Counted from the stretch's first letter, positions 25,085-33,655 are shown. The stretch: DNA of 36,738 bases from Planctomycetia bacterium (GCA_005799265.1 SYHD01000143.1:1-36738), one strand, 5' to 3'. Numbers and translations are program-made. Notes: generated by a model from the sequence alone, not told the origin.

Positions 25085-25908
25085 GGTTGCTCCTTGCCCA
25101 AAGCGTCAGTTCCGACGTGCACATGGTCGCGAAGGTGTTCCATGCAATAACAACAGTTGCCCGCGCATTTGCTACAGTAGCGGAACTCGCACTTCGGGTC
25201 CACGCGATCGGTGACGCCGCAGGTCAAGCAGCGGTGATGGTAGGCCGGTTCCTGCGACTTGCCGAACTCAACGGCCTGGCTGGCCATGCGGCGTCGGCCG
25301 GTGCGGATCATTTGCAGAATGTCCTTGCCGAAAAAGATCAGGAAGTTGGCGACTGACGCCACCACCAGCGCTTTCGTGAGCCAGGCGCCGAACACGACGG
25401 CGACGAAGAAACAAATCCACGTCAACAGGGCGAACCATTTGATCTTCACGGGGATAATAAAGAACAGGTAGAGCTCGAAATCGGGATTGAGAAAGGCAAA
25501 GGCCAGGAACACCGAGAGCTCCAGGAAATTGTTGGACGAAGGAAGCGCCGGCTCGACAAACGCCGCCGCGAGCGTGGCGACATAGCCGATGAAAAGATAC
25601 ACGTTGTAGCGGAACGCCCCCCAGAAGTTTTCCAAGGCGTTGCCCATGAGGAAAAAGAAATACCAGAAGAAGAAGGCGAACAGCACATTCGTGAACGGCG
25701 GCATGATGAGGAAGGTCGCCAGCCGCCATACTTCTCCAGCCAGCACTTTCTCCGGAATCAAGCTGATCGACTCCGTCAGGAGTTGCTCCCCATCGTGTTG
25801 CGCCTGGCTGATGGCGTAGACGAGCACCTGAGCGACGATCAGGCCCAGCGTCACATTCCGCATGGCAAGATGTCCGAAGCGCCGGTCCAGTTTGTCGAGC
25901 AAACTCAT
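25081..25908 (-). CDS. Rhomboid-like membrane protein with C-terminal zinc-ribbon-like tail
   Basis: 275 residues with about five or six hydrophobic segments. The opening MRNVTLGLIVAQVLVYAIS, GEVWRLATFLIMPP, FWYFFFLMGNALENFWGAFRYNVYL pattern resembles the rhomboid/derlin fold. The GxSG catalytic serine and the partner histidine of active rhomboid proteases are not visible, so it is probably a non-proteolytic relative. The last 60 residues are soluble and Cys-rich (CLTCGVTDRVDPKCEFRYCSKC with C-C-C-C spacing, then CCYCMEHLRDH), suggesting one or two zinc-binding sites. Its TGA overlaps the amidohydrolase ATG. The role is unknown. Confidence 0.75.
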   Translation of the reverse strand: MSLLDKLDRRFGHLAMRNVTLGLIVAQVLVYAISQAQHDGEQLLTESISLIPEKVLAGEVWRLATFLIMPPFTNVLFAFFFWYFFFLMGNALENFWGAFRYNVYLFIGYVATLAAAFVEPALPSSNNFLELSVFLAFAFLNPDFELYLFFIIPVKIKWFALLTWICFFVAVVFGAWLTKALVVASVANFLIFFGKDILQMIRTGRRRMASQAVEFGKSQEPAYHHRCLTCGVTDRVDPKCEFRYCSKCAGNCCYCMEHLRDHVHVGTDALGKEQP

Positions 25909-26032
25909 GACCTGCCCTCAACGGGAAGCGGGAGCTTTCAAGCGCCGCGCATGGGGACGGGGCTGCACGCCGCCGTTTGATAAGGGGACCCCAGCGTCAT
26001 ATTTAGGCGATCACGGAACGCATTGCAATAGC

Positions 26033-26815
26033 TCAAACGCCGAACTCCTGCACGAAATAGTATACCGCGAGGCCGAAACCGATGACGATGACGAGCCAGC
26101 GAACCGCCACGGCCGGCACGCGCTGGGCGAGACGGGCGCCGAGGTAGCCGCCGAGGATCGACGCCAGCGCCATCGGCAGCGCGTACTCCCAGGCGACCAT
26201 GCCGCGGATCATGAAGAGAATCGCGGCAGTCGTGTTCATGAAGAACGCCAGCGTCGATTTGAGGGCGTTGATCTGATGGATGTTGTCCAGGCCGAGAAAC
26301 GACAGCGAGCTGAGCATGAGGATGCCAATGCCGGCGCCGAAATAGCCGCCGTAGACGCCGATCAAGAATTGCAGCACGACGACGCAGGCGATGGTTCGCG
26401 GCGAAATTCCTCCCCTCTCCTCCTGGGAGAGGGGTTGGGGGTGAGGGCTCGGCCCCAGTTTGAGCCGGCGCGCGATCAACGGCTGTAAGAGGAACAGAAG
26501 CGCGGCCAGCAGAATGAGCCAGGGAATGACGAGGCGAAAAGACTTCTCTTCGACGAGCAGTGCGCCGAGCGCCCCGCCGGCGAGGCTCGGAAACGCGAGC
26601 CAAAGGATCCAGCGTTTGCAGGCGGGGAGCAGCGAGCGATAGCCCCACACGCTGGCGAATGACGCGGGGAAGAGGCAGACGGTGCTCGAGGCGCTGGCGA
26701 TCGTCCTCGGCACGAAGCCGGCGAGCGCGGGAAAGGTCAACAGGGTGCCGCCTCCCGCGACGGCGTTGACCGCGCCGGCGCCGAACGCCGCCAGACAGAG
26801 CCAAACGGTTTCCAT
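26033..26815 (-). CDS. TauE/SafE-family membrane permease (DUF81)
   Basis: 260 residues with about eight membrane segments in two homologous halves, each beginning with a Gly-rich signature: GAGAVNAVAGGGTLLTFPAL (about 12-31) and VYGGYFGAGIGILMLSS (about 155-171). This is the TauE/SafE (PF01925) pattern; members export sulfite, sulfoacetate or related organic anions. The central loop between the halves (about 123-135, PHPQPLSQEERGG) translates a family A repeat. The extracytoplasmic signature EWE..LPMALASILGGYLGARLAQRV is also present. The substrate is not predictable. No clear ribosome site was resolved before ATG 26815. Confidence 0.9.
   Translation of the reverse strand: METVWLCLAAFGAGAVNAVAGGGTLLTFPALAGFVPRTIASASSTVCLFPASFASVWGYRSLLPACKRWILWLAFPSLAGGALGALLVEEKSFRLVIPWLILLAALLFLLQPLIARRLKLGPSPHPQPLSQEERGGISPRTIACVVVLQFLIGVYGGYFGAGIGILMLSSLSFLGLDNIHQINALKSTLAFFMNTTAAILFMIRGMVAWEYALPMALASILGGYLGARLAQRVPAVAVRWLVIVIGFGLAVYYFVQEFGV
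26410..26447. repeat. Palindromic repeat family A, copy 8 (inside TauE/SafE gene)
   Basis: CTCCCCTCTCCTCCTGGGAG, then AGGGGTTGGGGGTGAGGG, sits in frame in the cytoplasmic loop between the two halves of the permease. Confidence 0.85.
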
Positions 26816-26835
26816 CCGCGTTGAGTTTTTCCATG

Positions 26836-26894
26836 ACGAGCCGCAACCGTCAGGAAGCGAATTTCACAATCGCTCCCTGACAGTCGCGGCTCGT
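26836..26894. repeat. Palindromic repeat family F
   Basis: ACGAGCCGCAACCGTCAGGA (arm 26836-26859) pairs with its imperfect complement at 26871-26894 around an 11-base loop, just upstream of the TauE/SafE gene. The GCGGCTC / GAGCCGC motif is intergenic. Confidence 0.75.
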
Positions 26895-26920
26895 TTGAGT
26901 TTCTTGTCGGCGCGAAGAAG

Positions 26921-26977
26921 CAAGCGCGGCCGCTCGCCCTACGGAGGAGACAAGCGCGACCGCTTGCCGGAGGAGAG
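26921..26977. repeat. Direct repeat CAAGCGCGGCCGCTCGCC / CAAGCGCGACCGCTTGCC
   Basis: Two adjacent copies of a unit of about 28-30 bases (26921-26950 and 26951-26977), each with an internal inverted GAGCGG/CCGCTC-like core and ending in GGAGGAGA, lie just after the stop of the cytochrome gene. Confidence 0.7.
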
Positions 26978-26980
26978 AGG

Positions 26981-28963
26981 TCACTTCTTCTCGATGATAT
27001 CGATAATGATCGGCCTTGGCTCCGCGCCCTGGACCTCCGTGGCGTTCACCTTCTTGAGCTCCGGTTCCTTCTGCTTCGCCGGCGGATTCAGGAGCGGGTT
27101 CCTTTCCGGCAAGTGGTGCACGTGCTTCTGGATAATCCACTTGTCGAAAAGGTCCTTGCCCGGTTTGCCCCAGTGGACATCGTTCTCGAGATCGTGGCAG
27201 TGCATGCAGGCCGCCCCCATGCCCCCTTTCGCGTTGAAGATCGTTCTCAACTGAGCTTCGACCTGCTTGTTCTTTGGATTTTGCTCCAGCATCGCGACGA
27301 GCTTTCGTTCCTCATCCTTGACGCGGAACGGGTTGATGAGCGGGTAAAGCGCCTTGTTGCGCGGCGCCTTGACGTGTTCGCTGCCAGGGCCATGACAACT
27401 CTCGCAAGAGACGCCGCGTAAGGCTTTGTTGTGTGCCTCGACATTCGGTTTTCCGGCATTCGCCGGCAGCGCCCAAGCGGCAGGGTTTTGGACGAAATCG
27501 TTGTATCCGCCTGGATGCTGGAAGCCGGTCGTATGGCATTTCATGCATTCCGGGTCGAAGTGCCGCCCGGATGGGTTCTTGAGATTTTCAAGTCTATCGG
27601 TCGCTTTGGCATGAGACGTTTTCGCCCACACGGTCCATGCGTGATCGTGACATTTGCCGCATTGATCGGAGCCGACGTAGGTCGCCTTCAGGCCGTTCTT
27701 GCCGGGTTCCACCAACTGGCTCAGGTGCAACGTGCGCGGCGCCTTGCCGAGCATGTCCTGCGCCTTGAGTTTGCGGTTGTACTCATCGATCAGCGCGATC
27801 ACGGGATGCCCGGCTTTCTTCTGCTTCGGCGTTTCCCATTCCGGCCCCATCTTGACGATCTCATACTGGAAGCGGTAGCCCCCCTTGGGGTCGCGATACA
27901 CGCCGACCAGACCGACGTAGGTCCCCTTATGCCCGATCTCGATGCAATGCGTCGGCACCTTGGGGTTAAGCGCGTGCAAAAGTGCAGGCGGCTCGGGCTC
28001 GTCGGTCAGGATCATCATGAGGTGAATGGGCGGGATCTTCGGGTTCTTCTTGTGAGCCGTATCGGCGAAGACGGCGGCGTTGAGCGCCATGTCTCTACGC
28101 TTCTGCAGGATCGCGTTGATGCGCGCGATGCCGGTGATGTTCGGATTGATCTCGGGATGCTCATGGTGCAGGATGACGCCGATCTCGGCCTTCGCGTCGG
28201 CGAACGCTTCGAGCGTCTTCGGAAATTCGGCCATGTTGCTGAGGAACTTCTCCTGACCTTTCAATTGTTCGCGCATGTCCGGCCCCACCATGTTGAGGAC
28301 GCCAATCTTCGGGAGCTTGTCGTTGATCGCGATGATCTCATAGGGGCGGGCGTTGAGATTGTGATAGTTCTGGCCCGGCGCGGCATCCGCAAGTGTCATG
28401 CTGATCGGACGCGGGAAGAGGCGTTTCTGGTTCCAGGTCTCGGCGAGGGCATCCCCCAGCGGCGTGAGGATCTCGTGTTTGCCGATGCCGACGGCGCGGT
28501 AGTTCATCGTCGCCAGGGCTTTCATGCTAAGGTCGAACTTGAGGAGATTCTGTTTCTGGATGCCCTGGGTCTGGGCGAGTTCGCCGAGGTCGATGCCGAC
28601 GACCTCCCAGCCCTTGGCCTTGAGTGCTTCGACGAAGTTGTAGCGGCGCACGAGCCCGCCGTACTGCGGATCGGAACAGCCGCACGGATCGTAGTAGCCG
28701 TGCATTTGCCCGGAGACGACGAAGGCGAACAGCGGTTTCTGCCATTGGTTCCATTTGGGCGCGGCGCCGGTGTCTTGGTTTACCGGAGGCGTTTCTTGTT
28801 CCTCCTCATGATGCCGCGTCGGCGCCTGGCACAGGAGCCAGTAGCCGCTCGACAGGAAGAAGAGGGGCAAGAGCGCGATTGCCACCAGCGGAATCAGACG
28901 CCGGCGCGCACGCGGGGCAGGGGAGGGGAGCGAGGCCGGCGGAGGGGATTGATTCGCTATCAT
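26981..28963 (-). CDS. Multiheme c554-like cytochrome fused to a metallophosphatase-like domain
   Basis: 660 residues. One membrane anchor or signal segment (about 24-45) is followed by a domain beginning FVVSGQMHGYYDPCGCSDPQYGGLVRR, which resembles the 5'-nucleotidase/metallophosphoesterase group, with GIGKHE and HHEHPEI further on. The C-terminal third is a tetraheme region with four CXXCH motifs: CGKCH (435-439), CMKCH (473-477), CESCH (520-524) and CMHCH (586-590). This is the cytochrome c554-related arrangement found in planctomycetes. Predicted location is the periplasmic face of the membrane, with electron transfer to an unknown partner. The tail is Lys/Pro/Glu-rich. It is a large fusion; no nearby gene identifies the pathway. 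Confidence 0.88.
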   Translation of the reverse strand: MIANQSPPPASLPSPAPRARRRLIPLVAIALLPLFFLSSGYWLLCQAPTRHHEEEQETPPVNQDTGAAPKWNQWQKPLFAFVVSGQMHGYYDPCGCSDPQYGGLVRRYNFVEALKAKGWEVVGIDLGELAQTQGIQKQNLLKFDLSMKALATMNYRAVGIGKHEILTPLGDALAETWNQKRLFPRPISMTLADAAPGQNYHNLNARPYEIIAINDKLPKIGVLNMVGPDMREQLKGQEKFLSNMAEFPKTLEAFADAKAEIGVILHHEHPEINPNITGIARINAILQKRRDMALNAAVFADTAHKKNPKIPPIHLMMILTDEPEPPALLHALNPKVPTHCIEIGHKGTYVGLVGVYRDPKGGYRFQYEIVKMGPEWETPKQKKAGHPVIALIDEYNRKLKAQDMLGKAPRTLHLSQLVEPGKNGLKATYVGSDQCGKCHDHAWTVWAKTSHAKATDRLENLKNPSGRHFDPECMKCHTTGFQHPGGYNDFVQNPAAWALPANAGKPNVEAHNKALRGVSCESCHGPGSEHVKAPRNKALYPLINPFRVKDEERKLVAMLEQNPKNKQVEAQLRTIFNAKGGMGAACMHCHDLENDVHWGKPGKDLFDKWIIQKHVHHLPERNPLLNPPAKQKEPELKKVNATEVQGAEPRPIIIDIIEKK

Positions 28964-29262
28964 GCGTCATCCTTGTGTCATGATTGAGCCGCAATTTCGT
29001 TTAGGCGAGCGGCAATATCAAATGTACCCGTTCACGACGCGGAGCGCCGTGCCACAATGTGGTGCGACGCTCCGCGTCGCATTGGCTAAGGGTATCTTTC
29101 CAACTGCCCGTCGCCTTAGCGTTCGCGCGGAACATTCGAGCGGAACCGCTCCCAGCCAGCGCGCGCCAAGGGCAATTTCCCGTTCTCGCTCTTTCGAAGA
29201 AAATTGTCAACCGCGCCTCACCTACTTCGACACGGCGGCGTGCCCTGGGAAGACTGGGTAAT
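28964..29262. other. Intergenic region with palindrome family G
   Basis: About 300 bases between two reverse genes hold no supported gene. A palindrome at 29035-29079 has 12-base perfect arms (CGACGCGGAGCG and complement) around a smaller CCACAATGTGG palindrome. The segment must include the promoter of the multiheme gene on the reverse strand and the terminator of the arsenate-reductase gene, but I cannot place them. A short family D-like CGTTTAGGCGAGCGG is at about 28999. Confidence 0.6.
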
Positions 29263-29664
29263 TCACAGGCGTGCCAGCAGTTCCCGTATTTTCACGGCAA
29301 TGAGGTCGCGCACGCCGCGAAACTCTTCTGGCGAAAGATGTTTCGGATCGGGAATGCCCCAGTCCACGCGCGTCTTGGCCTGAAGAAAGGGACACTCGTC
29401 GCCGCAGCCCATCGTCACGGCGGCGTCGAATTCGACCCTGGGCAGCTCATCCAGACTCTTGGAGGTGTGCGTCGTCAGATCGTAGCCGAGCTCGCGCATC
29501 GACGCGATCGCCTTGGGATTTACCTGTCCGGAAGGGCGCGAGCCGGCACTGTAGACTTCAACGTTCGGCCCCGCGTGGAGCCGGGCAAACGCCTCGGCGA
29601 TCTGGCTGCGGCAGGAATTTTCGACGCAGACGAAGACGATGCGTTTGCTATCGATCATGGTCAT
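29263..29664 (-). CDS. arsC: Arsenate reductase ArsC, thioredoxin-coupled (low-molecular-weight phosphatase type)
   Basis: 133 residues, the normal length. Begins with RIVFVCVENSCRSQIAEAF: phosphate-binding loop C13-x-E-N-S-C18-R-S, then C87 and C91 in VTMGCGDECPFL, and the general-acid region DWGIPDPKHLS (D106). The nucleophile Cys and the redox Cys pair match the S. aureus pI258-type ArsC, which reduces arsenate to arsenite with thioredoxin. It is not beside an arsenite exporter or an ArsR regulator in this window. GGAG lies about 9 bases before ATG 29664. Confidence 0.93.
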   Translation of the reverse strand: MTMIDSKRIVFVCVENSCRSQIAEAFARLHAGPNVEVYSAGSRPSGQVNPKAIASMRELGYDLTTHTSKSLDELPRVEFDAAVTMGCGDECPFLQAKTRVDWGIPDPKHLSPEEFRGVRDLIAVKIRELLARL

Positions 29665-29730
29665 TGACTTACTCTCCGCTCAGGCCAAATATTTACAATT
29701 TTTTTCTGGCTTTTCGCGCCGGCATTTGCA

Positions 29731-29736
29731 TATAAT
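29731..29736 (+). promoter_or_regulatory. Possible -10 element upstream of the GATase-like gene
   Basis: A perfect TATAAT lies about 70 bases before ATG 29807 in a T-rich region. No convincing -35 was found, so this is only a candidate. Confidence 0.25.
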
Positions 29737-29806
29737 TTTCGTCAGCTGATCTTCCAGCGTCGGAAGAAGCCATGGTAGGCTTTATCACTCTCGGAAAGGA
29801 GTCCGC

Positions 29807-30526
29807 ATGTTCTCCACCAATGATCCTATCCGCATTGCCGTCTACGGTTCCGAAGTAAAGACCAAAGGCCGCGGCGTCGGGCTGTGGAACACCGGCTATC
29901 ACGGCACGCTCGTCGCCGCCGGGGCCGAACCCGTTTTCCTCAAGCCCGCGACCGGCAGCGAACCGTGGGGCGAAATTCTCCGCGGCACGTTCGGCGTCGT
30001 CGCCTGCGGGTTCGACCATAGCGTGCCCGGCAAGCTCGGCGATATCGAGTCGCTCTGCTTGTGGTGCCGTTCGCATCGCTTTCCGCTCTTGACCATCGAC
30101 CAGGGGCTGCTCGCGATGAACTCGGCGTTCGGCGGGCTCAACTACAACGATTTGCCGCGCGAATTTCCCGAGGCCCTTCAGCATCGTCATCCGCCGGAGC
30201 CCGGCCTTCGGCACGCGATCAACGTAACGCCGGGGACTTTGATGTGCACGATCTACGGTGAAGGCGAAGTCGTCGTCAACAGCGAGCACCGTCAGGCGAT
30301 TCAGAAGGTCGCGAAGGGTTTCACGGCCACGTGTACCGCGCTGGATGGCGTCATCGAGGCGGTCGAGCACACGAGCGACAACTGGTTCGCGGTCGGCGTG
30401 CAATGGCAACCGGCGTCGCCGTCCGCGTCGGGGCTGGACATCCAGGTGTTCCGCGCCTTGATCGACGCGGCCAAGCCCAAAGTTGAAACGCCACCGGCGC
30501 CGCGCAAGCTCGCGCTGGCAGGATGA
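29807..30526 (+). CDS. Class I glutamine-amidotransferase-like protein (PuuD/C26-like) with lost catalytic triad
   Basis: 239 residues, similar in length and order to gamma-glutamyl-GABA hydrolases. The nucleophile elbow normally reads G-I-C-R-G; here it is LLTIDQGLLAMNSAFGG, with D98 replacing cysteine. The usual VQWHPE is VQWQPA: Q201 replaces His and A203 replaces Glu. VVNSEHRQAI (157-165) and the closing frame are conserved, so the fold is kept while all three catalytic positions are gone. The protein is probably a non-catalytic binding or regulatory relative, not a hydrolase. GGAAAGGAG lies 6 bases before ATG 29807. There is no signal peptide. Confidence 0.85.
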   Translation: MFSTNDPIRIAVYGSEVKTKGRGVGLWNTGYHGTLVAAGAEPVFLKPATGSEPWGEILRGTFGVVACGFDHSVPGKLGDIESLCLWCRSHRFPLLTIDQGLLAMNSAFGGLNYNDLPREFPEALQHRHPPEPGLRHAINVTPGTLMCTIYGEGEVVVNSEHRQAIQKVAKGFTATCTALDGVIEAVEHTSDNWFAVGVQWQPASPSASGLDIQVFRALIDAAKPKVETPPAPRKLALAG

Positions 30527-30534
30527 TTGCCTTT

Positions 30535-30590
30535 GCCGTGTGCGGCTTGACGCCCGTGTGCTTGCTACCGAGCGCCAAGCCGCAAGCGGC
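30535..30590. repeat. Palindromic repeat family C, copy 2 (diverged)
   Basis: GCCGTGTGCGGCTTGACG and CGAGCGCCAAGCCGCAAGCG form an inverted pair with about four mismatches across 22 bases. It lies between the convergent stops of the GATase-like gene (30526) and the WD40 gene (30594), so it could serve as a bidirectional terminator. Confidence 0.7.
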
Positions 30591-30593
30591 CGT

Positions 30594-33014
30594 TCACTTG
30601 TGTTTCAAACGCTGCAGCGATCCTTTCGCCTCGTCGCGCAGGTCCTCTTCCGGGCCGCTGTTCGCCAGTTGTTGTAGAACCTCGATCGCTTCCGCGCCGC
30701 CGACTTGCTCGCAAATCAGCATGAAGCGGCGCAGACGCAGGCGCTCCTCGGACAACGACAGCGCCTCTTTGCTCAGTTTTTCCTTCAGGATCTCGACGCG
30801 CCGCTTGTATTCCAGCGACGGGGGATTGGCCAGCGCGGCATCGTAGCGGCCTTCCATCCAGCGGCCATAGCTCGACAGCTTATCCATGGCCGTCTGGCGC
30901 GTTACGAAAACACCCGAGTTGAGGTCCTTGAAAAGCTTTTTGACCTGTTCGGGATCGAGCAGGTAAATCTTCTTCTGTTTCAGCACGTGGGCGATCGATT
31001 CCTTGCCGTTGGCGACGCAGCGCCACATCATCTTGTGGCTCTCGACGGTCTCCTCGTTTGCCAGCACCGCCCAGGCATTCTCGAGTTCCTGAAAGCTGAA
31101 CGCCGCCGCCGCCGGCAGCTTGCCTTGCCCGGCGAGGTCCGGCACGTCCCATTGATAGATGGTCGTGTCGGTCGAACCGGTGAAGACGCTGCGGCTATTC
31201 GGCATGAACCCGACACCCATGACCGGGCCGACGTGCCCTTTGAAGTGCGCGATCGACTTGCCGCTGAACGCTTCCCACAGGCGAGCCGTCTTGTCGAAGC
31301 TGCCCGAGAGGAGCAAGCGGCCGTCGGTAGAGAACGCAAGCGCATAAGAAACGGCGAGATGGCCTTCACACGATTTGAGTTCGAGCGGGTCGGCGGGCGT
31401 CTTGGCCGTGCTGTTGTAGATGCGGATGACGGCATCGAAACAACCGGCGGCGAGCGTTCGGCTGTCGGGCGCGAAGGCCAAGGTGGCGACCATCGGAAAG
31501 GCCGGCGCGGGGCCTTCCTTGACATCGAACGAACGCACCAACGAACGGCCCTGCGGATCCCAGATGAAGATCTTCGCGCCGCCGGCGCCCGCGAGCCTTT
31601 TGCCGTCGGGCGACCAGGCCAGCGCGTGCAGAAAGCCTTGATACGTAAACGAGCCGCCTTCCTTGCCGGTCTTCACGTCCCAGAGTTCGATCTGCGAACT
31701 GCGCAGGCCGAGAGCGAGCGTCCGACCGTCGGGTGAAAAGGCGAGCGCAACGACGGGATCGGTCGCCTTGATCGGCAGTTGCGCGAGTTCGGTGCCGGTG
31801 TCGGCATTCCACACGCGAACGGTGTTTGACGCGGTGGCGAGCGTCTTGCCGTCCGGGGCGAACGCGAGGAACGTTTCGCCCGTGTGCTTGGAGTCCCAGC
31901 TTTGCAGCAGCTTGCCGTCGAGGGGGTCCCAGACGAGGAGCTGCCCATCTGAGCCGATCGACGCGAGGCGTTTGTGATCGCCGGACAGGGCGAGCGTCGT
32001 CAAGCCTGCGGTCGGACCGGTGATGGGGACGGCGGCCTTGCCGGTCTGGGTGTCGAAGATGCGGACCGTGTTGCTCAGGCCCGCCATCGCCACGAAATCG
32101 CCCGCCTTCGTGACGGCAAGCGCATCGCAATCACCGACGCCGCGCGGCAACGTGCGACGCAGCTCGGTGGTCTTGGCGTCCCAGAAGCGGACGGTGCGAT
32201 CGAGCGCGCCGGAGATGACGGCGTCGCCGCGCACGAGCAAGGAGACGATGATGCCGTCGTGCCCTTTGAACACGCCGGTCTGTTTGCCGGAGCCAACGTC
32301 CCAGCGGCGGATCAGGTAATCGTCCCCCGCGGAATAGAGCGTCTTGCCGTCGGCCGAGAAGGCGATGGCGTAAACCCCGCAGCCGGCGTCGAGCTTGAGT
32401 TTTTGCTGATGGTTGACATAGTTCCACAAGATGATGACGCGATCCGAACCGGCGGTCGCCAACAGGCTACTTTCACTATCCGGCGAGAAGGCGACTGCGG
32501 TCACTTCGTCGGTATGCCCGGCGAGCGCGGCATCATCCTTGCGTTTGGTGCTCCACTGCCAGAGATAGACAAGCCCGTCCTGACTGCCCGAGGCGATGGT
32601 CGACGTGTCCGGCGAGACGGCGATGCTCTTGATGGCGGCCTTGTGCCCATCGAGTCGGCCGATCTCCTTGTTTTTTTGCATGTCGAAGAGCCGGATGCTC
32701 TTCTGGTAGCCGGCGCACAGCATGGTCAGGCCGCTCTCGGAGAACGCGAGACAGGTGACGTCGGGTTCGTTGATTTCGCGGATGAGCGCGCCGGTCTTGG
32801 GATTCCAGATCCGCACGGGATCGTATCCGCCCCCCGCGGCGAGGATCGTGCCGTCGGGCGAGTACGCCAAGCTGAGGATGCGGCTGCCGTGCCGCAACTT
32901 CGTGGCGCCGATCCGTTGAAAGGCGCGATTCGGCAGGTTCTCGCCAGGCTGAGCGATGACGTTTGCGGCGAGGACCAGAAGCGCGGCGGCGGCGAGGAGT
33001 CGTCTTATTTTCAT
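30594..33014 (-). CDS. Secreted WD40-repeat protein with C-terminal helical domain
   Basis: 806 residues from ATG 33014. A signal peptide (MKIRRLLAAAALLVLAANVIA, two hydrophobic stretches) is followed by about a dozen WD40 blades, each with a SPDG- or GDH-type turn: LAYSPDGTILAAGG, IAVSPDTSTIASGSQDG, VAFSPDSESSLLATAGSD, IAFSADGKTLYSAGDD, ALSGDHKRLASIGSDG, LAFAPDGKTLATAS, LAFSPDGRTLALG, LAWSPDGKRLAGAGG, LAFAPDSRTLAAG, LAFSTDGRLLLSGS and VGFMPNSRSVFTGSTD. The last 150 residues are helical with WAVLANEETVESHKMMW, typical of planctomycete WD40 proteins. It is probably a periplasmic scaffold. In-frame upstream sequence to 33257 is not supported. Confidence 0.9.
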   Translation of the reverse strand: MKIRRLLAAAALLVLAANVIAQPGENLPNRAFQRIGATKLRHGSRILSLAYSPDGTILAAGGGYDPVRIWNPKTGALIREINEPDVTCLAFSESGLTMLCAGYQKSIRLFDMQKNKEIGRLDGHKAAIKSIAVSPDTSTIASGSQDGLVYLWQWSTKRKDDAALAGHTDEVTAVAFSPDSESSLLATAGSDRVIILWNYVNHQQKLKLDAGCGVYAIAFSADGKTLYSAGDDYLIRRWDVGSGKQTGVFKGHDGIIVSLLVRGDAVISGALDRTVRFWDAKTTELRRTLPRGVGDCDALAVTKAGDFVAMAGLSNTVRIFDTQTGKAAVPITGPTAGLTTLALSGDHKRLASIGSDGQLLVWDPLDGKLLQSWDSKHTGETFLAFAPDGKTLATASNTVRVWNADTGTELAQLPIKATDPVVALAFSPDGRTLALGLRSSQIELWDVKTGKEGGSFTYQGFLHALAWSPDGKRLAGAGGAKIFIWDPQGRSLVRSFDVKEGPAPAFPMVATLAFAPDSRTLAAGCFDAVIRIYNSTAKTPADPLELKSCEGHLAVSYALAFSTDGRLLLSGSFDKTARLWEAFSGKSIAHFKGHVGPVMGVGFMPNSRSVFTGSTDTTIYQWDVPDLAGQGKLPAAAAFSFQELENAWAVLANEETVESHKMMWRCVANGKESIAHVLKQKKIYLLDPEQVKKLFKDLNSGVFVTRQTAMDKLSSYGRWMEGRYDAALANPPSLEYKRRVEILKEKLSKEALSLSEERLRLRRFMLICEQVGGAEAIEVLQQLANSGPEEDLRDEAKGSLQRLKHK

Positions 33015-33109
33015 GGCGGATCCAATCTTCGAAATGAGGGCGCCGACGCTTTCCTGACATCGTTTAGACATAGGAAAGACGAATGGGAACGCCAATTCGA
33101 TCCGCGCAT

Positions 33110-33646
33110 TCAGGCATGTTTGCGCACATCGCCGAACTCGACGTAAGCGAGCCAGGCGCGCGGCTTGTTGAAGCGCGGTCGGGCCGGGTCGTACAGGATT
33201 TCGAGCGTCTGCCCCGGCTCCAGCGTCACGACGGCGATGCGCCGGGGCACGACGCAACGCCCTTCGAGTGTGGCGCCCGCGACCGTGCGAAACGAATAGG
33301 TGATCGTCACGCCGCGGCGCCGGCCGCGCGGCGGGCCGATCGTCACAATAGTTCCTTGGGCGACGTAGCCCAGTCGGGCCAGGCGCAGTTCGTGGCCGAT
33401 GGGCTGCTCCATCATGCGGAGAATGACAAACGCGAGCAAGGCACTGACGCCAAAGCCGACGGTCAAAAGACGCTGATCGACGTTGAGGTCTGGCCAGCGC
33501 GCCGCGTCCAGCAGTGTCCAGCCGCCGAGGACCACGATGATGAGCGCGAACAGCGAGCGATAAGCCCGACGCATGTTGCGAATGGTGCGGCGTAGTTGCG
33601 CCTTGCGCGGCGGCGGGTCGAGAGGTGGATCGGATGGCGGCGGCAT
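33110..33646 (-). CDS. DUF3592-like membrane protein
   Basis: 178 residues. Two membrane segments (about 30-46 and 62-77) are followed by a beta-rich extracytoplasmic part with YVAQGTIVTIG, GVTITYSFRTVAGATLEGRCVV, and LEPGQTLEILYDPARPRFNKP. This order (G-x-V, Y-x-F-x-x-x-G-x-x-Y-x-G, Y-D-P-x-x-P) is the DUF3592 pattern, function unknown. The start at ATG 33646 lies 9 bases from the stop of the flavoprotein gene, so the two genes probably share a transcript. There is no clear ribosome site. Confidence 0.75.
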   Translation of the reverse strand: MPPPSDPPLDPPPRKAQLRRTIRNMRRAYRSLFALIIVVLGGWTLLDAARWPDLNVDQRLLTVGFGVSALLAFVILRMMEQPIGHELRLARLGYVAQGTIVTIGPPRGRRRGVTITYSFRTVAGATLEGRCVVPRRIAVVTLEPGQTLEILYDPARPRFNKPRAWLAYVEFGDVRKHA

Positions 33647-33655
33647 CGTGATAAC

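Noticed and set aside
27431..28987. Long open frame of over 500 codons on the + strand
   Set aside because: It lies opposite the multiheme cytochrome gene, which has four CXXCH motifs and clear family features; the + frame has no recognisable domain and is a GC-rich shadow.
31974..33146. Long open frame on the + strand opposite the WD40 gene
   Set aside because: The reverse frame has repeated SPDG blades and a signal peptide; the + frame has none.
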